This document shows positions 7,026 through 11,980 of a DNA stretch of 11,980 nt, piece by piece. The notes under the pieces were generated by a model, which had not been told where the DNA came from, made no database searches, and worked only from the letters and a program-made list of their open reading frames with translations. Position numbers and translations under genes: made by a program. The stretch covers positions 1-11,980 of the forward strand of contig SXQV01000110.1 of NCBI GenBank assembly GCA_005792805.1, given 5' to 3'. Position 1 is the stretch's first letter. The number at the start of each line of letters is the position of its first letter. This stretch comes from Methylococcaceae bacterium (lineage in GTDB: Bacteria; Pseudomonadota; Gammaproteobacteria; Methylococcales; Methylococcaceae).

Positions 7026-8233
7026 AACTTGGCTCCCTCTACCCCTCTATCACGCGACAGCTGATGCTCCGAAACTTGTTTTTTTTACTGGCACTGCTGG
7101 GCCTTGGCTGGGGTAGCTGGAGTTATTGGCAGAGCCAGCAAGCCCTGGCGAGGAACGAGTACGTCACGGTTACCCTGGATCGCGGCGATATCGTCAAGAC
7201 CGTCTCGGCCAATGGCACCCTGAATCCAGTCGTGCTGGTCAATGTGGGCACTCAGGTGTCCGGTACTGTCCAGAAGCTCTACGCCGATTTTAATGACCGG
7301 GTCACCCTGGGCCAGGTGCTTGCCGAGCTCGATCCCTCGCTGTTCAACGCCGCGCTGGACCAGAGTACGTCTAATCTCGCCAATGCGGAGGCCAGCCTGA
7401 AGCTTGCAGAGGCCAATGCGGGGCGGACGCGGGCCTTGTTTGAAAAGGGCTATATGGCTCGTGCCGAGTGGGATCAGGCGCTCCAGGCCGTTGCCGGTGC
7501 CCGCGCCCAGGTGGGCGTGGCCCAGGCGGTCGTGCGGCGTGACCAGACCAATCTCCGCTACAGCGTTATCAAGTCACCGGTATCCGGTATCGTCGTTTCG
7601 CGCAATGTCGATGTCGGCCAGACGATGGCCGCGAGTTTTCAGACGCCGGTGCTGTTCACGATCGCCGAAAATCTCAAGCGCATGCAGATTGACACGACCG
7701 TGGCTGAGGCCGATGTCGGTGGCATCCGGGTGGGCCAGAGTGGCACGTTTACCGTCGATGCTTTTCCGGGGCGCGAGTATCAGGGTCGAGTACGGCAGAT
7801 TCGGCTCAATTCGCAGGTTTTGCAGAATGTGGTCACCTACAACGTCGTGATCGACGTTGCCAATCCCGATGAAACCCTGCTGCCCGGCATGACGGCCTTC
7901 GTCAATATTGCCGTTGCCCGGCGTGAAAATGTGTTGCGTGTGCCGCTCAGTGCCTTACGGTTCAAGCCGGCGGTGGCCGATGAGTCTGCCGATGCCGTTC
8001 CGGGGCCCGCTTTAAGCCGTCAGGAGGAGAAAACCGTCTACCGTCTGATACAGGGCAAGGCCGAACCACTCAGATTTACCGCTGGCCTGAGTAACAATCT
8101 GTCCATCGAGGTGCTGTCGGGCGAGTTGAAAGTCGGTGACATCCTCGTCATTGAGGATAGGCATCCTGATAAATCGTCCAGAAAATCCGGCGGAAGCGGG
8201 AAGGACTCGTCTTTCAGGGTAAAGCTGTTCTGA
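7022..8233 (+). CDS. MacA-like periplasmic adaptor (membrane fusion protein) of a tripartite exporter
   Basis: The 403-residue adaptor links an inner-membrane transporter to the TolC-family channel. It has an N-terminal membrane anchor (about 18-36), the first half of a split biotinyl-lipoyl domain (about 55-105, with GTLNPVVLVNVGTQVSG), a coiled-coil hairpin (about 108-178, Ala-rich), and the second lipoyl half (181-213, IKSPVSGIVVSRNVDVGQTM). A beta-barrel follows, with VVTYNVVIDVANPDETLLPGMTA (in two parts here: VVTYNVVIDVANP and ETLLPGMTA), which is characteristic of MacA. The C-terminus ends in a polar, Lys/Ser/Gly-rich tail (about 380-400). TTG 7022 overlaps the preceding stop (TTGA), with GGAGA 8 nt upstream, so both proteins are made from one transcript. 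An 8-base T run (7079-7086) lies in the anchor. RND-type adaptors are the main alternative, but the ATPase downstream favours an ABC partner. Confidence 0.9.
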   Translation: MKLGSLYPSITRQLMLRNLFFLLALLGLGWGSWSYWQSQQALARNEYVTVTLDRGDIVKTVSANGTLNPVVLVNVGTQVSGTVQKLYADFNDRVTLGQVLAELDPSLFNAALDQSTSNLANAEASLKLAEANAGRTRALFEKGYMARAEWDQALQAVAGARAQVGVAQAVVRRDQTNLRYSVIKSPVSGIVVSRNVDVGQTMAASFQTPVLFTIAENLKRMQIDTTVAEADVGGIRVGQSGTFTVDAFPGREYQGRVRQIRLNSQVLQNVVTYNVVIDVANPDETLLPGMTAFVNIAVARRENVLRVPLSALRFKPAVADESADAVPGPALSRQEEKTVYRLIQGKAEPLRFTAGLSNNLSIEVLSGELKVGDILVIEDRHPDKSSRKSGGSGKDSSFRVKLF

Positions 8234-8309
8234 GGCATGGGTGACTTCAGGCCACACCCGCTGGCTGGGGTTCAATAAAATCGGGCAAGACCGATATGTG
8301 ATTTCTTCA

Positions 8310-8339
8310 TTGGGCAGAATGATGGTTCAATCCTAGAAT
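8310..8339 (+). promoter_or_regulatory. Candidate sigma70 promoter for the DUF1800-DUF1501 genes
   Basis: TTGGGC (8310-8315) and TAGAAT (8334-8339) are separated by 18 nt. The -10 has one mismatch from TATAAT; the -35 matches its first three bases. It would give a leader of about 90 nt before the ATG. If real, the pair can be expressed apart from the channel and adaptor genes. Confidence 0.4.
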
Positions 8340-8425
8340 GTGGAGCGTTTGGTTTTGATCGGCCTCAACACCAAAGCATTATCTCGTGAGTTCGCGCTGC
8401 TAAACTTGTGCGCGTGGGGAAATCT

Positions 8426-8434
8426 GGAGGGAAG
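8426..8434 (+). promoter_or_regulatory. Ribosome-binding site of the DUF1800 gene
   Basis: GGAGGGAAG lies just before the tandem ATG ATG at 8439 and 8442. It is the best Shine-Dalgarno match in the window and fixes the start at 8439 rather than the upstream GTG 8340. Confidence 0.75.
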
Positions 8435-8438
8435 TAGC

Positions 8439-10106
8439 ATGATGAAGCTTAAAAGACCGGCAGGCTGGCTGTTGGGCTTGTTATTGATGCAGCCGGCCAC
8501 GGAGGCGGCAGCGGTAAACAAGCTCGACTGGGTTCGATTTCTTGAACAGGCAAGTTTTGGCCCGACCCCCGGGGTGATTGATGCCTGGCAAACGAGTGAT
8601 CCAAACGCCTGGCTTTTGGATCAGCAGTCGCGTCTCCCAACGCGCTACACGGAGCTTCCCGCGTTTCCGGCCAACCAGAATCTGGGCTGCCCGGCAACAT
8701 TGGCCGACGTGGCCCAGTGCAAACGCGATAACTACACGATGTATCCGCTACAGGTGCAGTTTTTCAACAATGCCCTGTATGCACCGGATCAGTTACGGCA
8801 GCGGGTGGCTTATACGCTCAGTCAGATATTTGTTGTCTCCGGTCTGCAAATTCGCCAACCCAGCAGCATGGTGCCCTACCTCAACATTCTCGTGGAGGGT
8901 GCTCTGGGCAATTTTCGCACTCTGCTGGAGAAAATCACTCTCAACGCGGCCATGGGTGATTACCTCGACATGGTCAATAACGACAAGCCGAGCGCCAATG
9001 GCAAGATTCAACCAAATGAAAATTATGCCCGCGAAGTACTACAGTTGTTCAGCGTTGGCCTCTATCAGCTGAATCAGGATGGAACGCAAAAGCTGGGGGC
9101 CGATGGCGTGCCGGTCCCGGCTTACGATCAAGCGGCAATTGAAGGATTTGCCCATGCGTTCACGGGCTGGACCTATGCCGCACAGGCTGGTGTGACGCCC
9201 AAAGCGCATAACCCGGCCAATTACCTTCAGCCCATGGAGGTCTACCGGAGCAAAGGGGTCGACATCAATCATGACAAGCTCGGCAAGCATTTGCTCAGCT
9301 ATCCGGGGGCACGCTTTGAATGGCTGAGTGCCGGGCAAATGGCCGAGACCGATCTGAGTCAGGCACTCGATAATATCTTCTATCACCCCAACGTCGGGCC
9401 GTTCATCGGCACCTACCTGATTCAGTCCCTGGTCACCAGCAATCCGAGCCGGGCGTATGTCACCCGTGTGGCTAGGGTGTTTGCCAATAACGGAGCAGGT
9501 GTCCGGGGTGATTTGTTCGCGACGGTAAAGGCGGTATTACTGGATCCCGAGGCGCGTGGGGTGGCCCCGCAGTCCGCTGATTATGGCCGGCTGCGGGAGC
9601 CGGTTCTCCTGGTTACGGGGTTGTTGCGGAGTCTCGAAGCGGGCAGCGACGGCATTCTGGCTAATCAGACCAAGGCCATGGGGCAGGACATTTTTTACGC
9701 GCCGTCGGTGTTCAGTTATTACCCGCGCCCCTATCAGGTTCCGGGTACCCGCTTGCAGGGCCCCGAGTTCGGTATCGAGTCGAGTTCAGCTACGGTGTCG
9801 CGCCATAATCTGGTGAATACGCTGGTTTATTCACGCATCAATTCCGCCGCTCCGGCGACGGGCACCGAAATCAGCTGGGCACGGCTGGATCCCTTGAGCA
9901 AACTGAAAGACCCTGGGCCGCTGCTGGACTATCTCAATCACAACCTGTTGCACGGCACCATGCCGGCTGACATGAGATCCATCATCGCCGGGACGTTGAC
10001 CTGCCCGATCAAGGCCGGCCAAGCGGAGTGCAGTAACGCCCGGGACCGCGCCAAGACGGCTCTCTATCTGGTTGCCACTTCGGCGGCCTATCAAATTCAG
10101 AGGTAG
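8439..10106 (+). CDS. Secreted DUF1800 family protein
   Basis: The 555-residue product begins with a Sec signal peptide (MMKLKRPAGW, hydrophobic LLGLLLMQ, cut near TEAAA/VNK). Family hallmarks follow: RFLEQASFGPT (33-43), close to the usual RFLxQATFGPT opening, LRQRVAYTLSQIFVVS (119-134), and NENYAREVLQLFSVGLYQL (193-211), the core motif of DUF1800. Pfam DUF1800 proteins are exported bacterial proteins of unknown biochemical function, commonly encoded directly beside a DUF1501 protein, as here. Strong GGAGGG upstream supports the start. The stop is only 4 nt before the DUF1501 ATG, so the two are certainly cotranscribed. Cys residues at about 84 and 94, and a pair near the C-terminus (GTLTCPIKAGQAEC), may form disulfides in the periplasm. 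No enzymatic motif is recognised. The family call is strong; function is not known. Confidence 0.9.
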   Translation: MMKLKRPAGWLLGLLLMQPATEAAAVNKLDWVRFLEQASFGPTPGVIDAWQTSDPNAWLLDQQSRLPTRYTELPAFPANQNLGCPATLADVAQCKRDNYTMYPLQVQFFNNALYAPDQLRQRVAYTLSQIFVVSGLQIRQPSSMVPYLNILVEGALGNFRTLLEKITLNAAMGDYLDMVNNDKPSANGKIQPNENYAREVLQLFSVGLYQLNQDGTQKLGADGVPVPAYDQAAIEGFAHAFTGWTYAAQAGVTPKAHNPANYLQPMEVYRSKGVDINHDKLGKHLLSYPGARFEWLSAGQMAETDLSQALDNIFYHPNVGPFIGTYLIQSLVTSNPSRAYVTRVARVFANNGAGVRGDLFATVKAVLLDPEARGVAPQSADYGRLREPVLLVTGLLRSLEAGSDGILANQTKAMGQDIFYAPSVFSYYPRPYQVPGTRLQGPEFGIESSSATVSRHNLVNTLVYSRINSAAPATGTEISWARLDPLSKLKDPGPLLDYLNHNLLHGTMPADMRSIIAGTLTCPIKAGQAECSNARDRAKTALYLVATSAAYQIQR

Positions 10107-10110
10107 CGCC

Positions 10111-11463
10111 ATGCTGACACGCAGACACTTCATCAAAAACACGGGGCTTGCGCTGACCGGCTCGGCCCTGCTGGCCAGCCTTGGCCGGGTTGGCTATGCC
10201 GAAGCGGCTGGCGCGGATTACAAGGCCTTGGTCTGTCTGTTTCTGAATGGCGGCAACGATGGCAACCATCTGCTGGCTCCATTGGACGCCGAGGGGTACG
10301 CCAGTTACGCCGCCATTCGGGGGGCTGGTTCCGGGATCAATATCCCGCAGGGCGAGTGGTTGCCGATTACGGCGGCGAGTCAGGGTGGCCGGAGCTTCGG
10401 TTTGCACCCGAACCTGAAAGGGCTCAAGAGCCTCTACGACTCGGGCAATGCGGCACTGCTATGCAATGTGGGTACCTTGCTGGAACCACTGACCCGGGAC
10501 CAGTTCCGGGCAGGCAAGGGGCGGCCGCCCAATCTGTATTCACATCTCGATCAGGTATTGCAATGGCAGGCGGGCTCGGGTGGATCTGCCAGTCGGCCCA
10601 GCGGTTGGGGGGGGCGGCTGGCGGATGTCAGCGGGCCGCAGTTCAATGGCGTCACGAAATTTCCGATGCTGGCCTCCCTGTCCGGGGTTAATCTTTTCAC
10701 CACCGGACTCCAGTCCGGTGTGATCGCGCCGGGGTCGTCCAGCCTGAGAGGTTTCAGCACCTCGACGGCATCCAAAGCCCGGTATGACGCACTGCGCAAA
10801 ATCGAAGCGCTGGGCATCAGCAGTTCATTGGGCAGGGCAAAGAATCTCATTACCGGGGCTGCAATCGACAATCTTGCCACGCTGAATACGGCGCTGGACG
10901 CTTCGCCGGCATTGAATACGGTATTTCCCGCCAGCGCGCTGGGCAAGCAGTTGCAGACCGTCGCCCGCATGATTGCTCTTCGCGATGTATTGGGACTCAG
11001 ACGCCAGGTTTTTTTCTGTTCACTGGGCGGCTTCGACACGCATACCAATCAGTTATCGACCCAGGGCAGCCTGTTGCAGGATGTGGATGCCTCGCTGACG
11101 GCGTTTCATGCCGCCATGATCGAGCAGGGGGTTGACCAGAATGTCACCAGTTTTACCCTGTCCGACTTCGGTCGTACCTTCGTGCCGTCGGCGGGCGCGG
11201 GTTCAGACCATGGGTGGGGAAGCCATCATCTGCTGGTCGGTGGGGCGGTCAATGGGGGCAACCTTTATGGCCGCTATCCAAACCTGATTGTGGGTGGGGC
11301 GGACGATGCGGATGATGAAGGCCGCTGGATTCCCACCACGTCGGTCGATGAATACGGCGCACAGCTGGCGCGGTGGTTTGGTGTGAGTGATCTGGCCAGC
11401 CTGTTTCCCAATATGGGTCACTTCGATGCCGCGCGGACCGATCTGGGATTCATGAGGACCTGA
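10111..11463 (+). CDS. Tat-exported DUF1501 family protein
   Basis: The 450-residue product starts with a twin-arginine signal: TRRHFIK at residues 3-9, hydrophobic LALTGSALLASLG, and cleavage near GYAEAAG. Family motifs are LVCLFLNGGNDGNHLLAP (40-57), SLGGFDTHTNQ (304-314), DFGRT (352-356) and DHGWGSHH (366-373). DUF1501 belongs to the alkaline phosphatase/sulfatase clan in Pfam, and the Asp/His residues in these motifs sit where metal ligands would be expected. The usual Ser/Thr nucleophile is not obvious, so catalysis is unproven. ATG 10111 follows AGAGGTAG by about 5 nt; an upstream in-frame start at 10072 would only read into the DUF1800 gene. Tat export suggests folding or cofactor loading before secretion. 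An 8-base G run (10607-10614) lies inside the gene in frame. Confidence 0.9.
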   Translation: MLTRRHFIKNTGLALTGSALLASLGRVGYAEAAGADYKALVCLFLNGGNDGNHLLAPLDAEGYASYAAIRGAGSGINIPQGEWLPITAASQGGRSFGLHPNLKGLKSLYDSGNAALLCNVGTLLEPLTRDQFRAGKGRPPNLYSHLDQVLQWQAGSGGSASRPSGWGGRLADVSGPQFNGVTKFPMLASLSGVNLFTTGLQSGVIAPGSSSLRGFSTSTASKARYDALRKIEALGISSSLGRAKNLITGAAIDNLATLNTALDASPALNTVFPASALGKQLQTVARMIALRDVLGLRRQVFFCSLGGFDTHTNQLSTQGSLLQDVDASLTAFHAAMIEQGVDQNVTSFTLSDFGRTFVPSAGAGSDHGWGSHHLLVGGAVNGGNLYGRYPNLIVGGADDADDEGRWIPTTSVDEYGAQLARWFGVSDLASLFPNMGHFDAARTDLGFMRT

Positions 11464-11511
11464 TTCCTCCATGCCAAACTGGCGCCACAACGTCCTGTAG
11501 TGTCGTCCGAT

Positions 11512-11980
11512 ATGGCGGTCCCCCTCATTCAGGCCAGCAACCTGAAGAAGGACTATCTGCTCGGTAACGGCGAGACGTTCGCCGTACTGCATGGGCTCAG
11601 CTTCAAGATCGAAGCCGGTGATTTCGTTGCCATCATGGGGCCGTCGGGGTCGGGCAAGTCGACCTTGATGAACCTTCTCGGCTGTCTCGATGTGCCGGAT
11701 TCCGGCCACTACCTGCTCAACGGCACCGATACGGCGGGGCTGGGGCCGGATGAGTTGGCCGATTTGCGTAACCGGCTGATTGGCTTCGTGTTTCAGGGCT
11801 TCAACCTGTTGCCACGAAAAAACATTCTCGACAACGTGGCGCTCCCGCTGGTGTATGCCGGTGTCAGGCGTTCGCAGCGGGAGGCGGTGGCCCAGCGGAT
11901 TCTTCAGCGGGTGGGTTTAGGTGACCGCGTCACCAGCCGGCCAAACCAGTTGTCGGGTGGCCAGCAGCAGCGCGTGGCCA
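11512..11980 (+). CDS. MacB/LolD-type ABC transporter ATP-binding domain (partial, runs off the right edge)
   Basis: Only the first 156 codons are present. They encode the first part of an ABC ATPase: Walker A GPSGSGKST (43-51), Q-loop in GFVFQGFNLLPR (91-102) with Gln95, PLVYAGV (112-118) typical of the MacB/LolD/FtsE group, and the signature LSGGQ (147-151) followed by QQRVA at the window edge. In MacB this domain is fused to a membrane domain with a large periplasmic part; in LolCDE-type systems it is separate. What follows cannot be seen here. With the TolC-family and MacA-like genes upstream, it completes a tripartite exporter. The ATG lies 48 nt after the DUF1501 stop, with no clear ribosome-binding site. 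A GTG at 11500 in the same frame is an alternative start. Confidence 0.9.
   Translation, partial: MAVPLIQASNLKKDYLLGNGETFAVLHGLSFKIEAGDFVAIMGPSGSGKSTLMNLLGCLDVPDSGHYLLNGTDTAGLGPDELADLRNRLIGFVFQGFNLLPRKNILDNVALPLVYAGVRRSQREAVAQRILQRVGLGDRVTSRPNQLSGGQQQRVA

Larger units (their letters stand above)
8234..8438 (+). other. Intergenic region between the adaptor gene and the DUF1800 gene
   Basis: The 205 bases contain no gene I can support. No strong terminator hairpin with a T-run was seen after the adaptor stop. Near the right end lie a candidate promoter and the Shine-Dalgarno site of the DUF1800 gene. A reading frame extends upstream of the real start to a GTG at 8340, but that start has no ribosome-binding site. 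Confidence 0.5.

Noticed and set aside
8340..8438. Upstream extension of the DUF1800 frame to a GTG
   Set aside because: It has no ribosome-binding site, it starts at the end of the candidate -10, and a signal peptide with a strong GGAGGG site begins at 8439.
10072..10110. Upstream start of the DUF1501 frame inside the DUF1800 gene
   Set aside because: The Tat signal peptide begins at ATG 10111, which has its own ribosome-binding site; the added 13 residues overlap the preceding gene.
11471..11500. Nine-codon frame between DUF1501 and the ATPase gene, next to the palindrome TGGCGCCA
   Set aside because: No ribosome-binding site, and too short to distinguish from chance; the 8-bp palindrome alone is not evidence of an operator.

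Overview
The window reads as a gammaproteobacterial chromosome segment. The reasons are moderately GC-rich coding DNA, Gram-negative envelope machinery throughout (ABC-type O-antigen export, an outer-membrane TolC-family channel, a lipoprotein with a lipobox), and short intergenic gaps with Shine-Dalgarno-type sites. No species marker is present, so the genus cannot be given. No tRNA, rRNA, CRISPR array, transposase or phage gene was seen.

Left third (92-3516, minus strand): a tightly packed three-gene polysaccharide operon, read right to left. It encodes an O-antigen ligase/polymerase-family membrane protein, a Wzm-like ABC permease and a Wzt-like ATPase with a C-terminal sugar-recognition-type domain. 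The first two genes are 3 nt apart and the last two share one base (TGATG). Together they fit the last steps of an ABC-transporter-dependent O-antigen or capsule-like glycan: export of the finished lipid-linked chain across the inner membrane, then periplasmic transfer or polymerisation. The cluster probably continues beyond the left edge.

Middle (about 3520-5450): a divergent gene encodes a membrane-anchored periplasmic protein with a transglutaminase-like Cys-His-Asp triad. A convergent gene on the minus strand encodes a SYLF (Ysc84-type) lipoprotein. The convergent gap holds hairpins that may end transcription. The lipoprotein leader holds a strong imperfect hairpin.

Right part (5448 to the end, plus strand): a TolC-family outer-membrane protein overlaps a MacA-like periplasmic adaptor. 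After a 205-nt gap comes a DUF1800 protein (Sec signal), then a DUF1501 protein (Tat signal). A MacB/LolD-type ABC ATPase then starts and runs off the right edge. The outer-membrane channel, adaptor and ATPase make a tripartite MacAB-TolC-type exporter. The unusual point is that the secreted DUF1800/DUF1501 pair sits between the adaptor and the ATPase, on the same strand, which suggests, but does not prove, a functional link.
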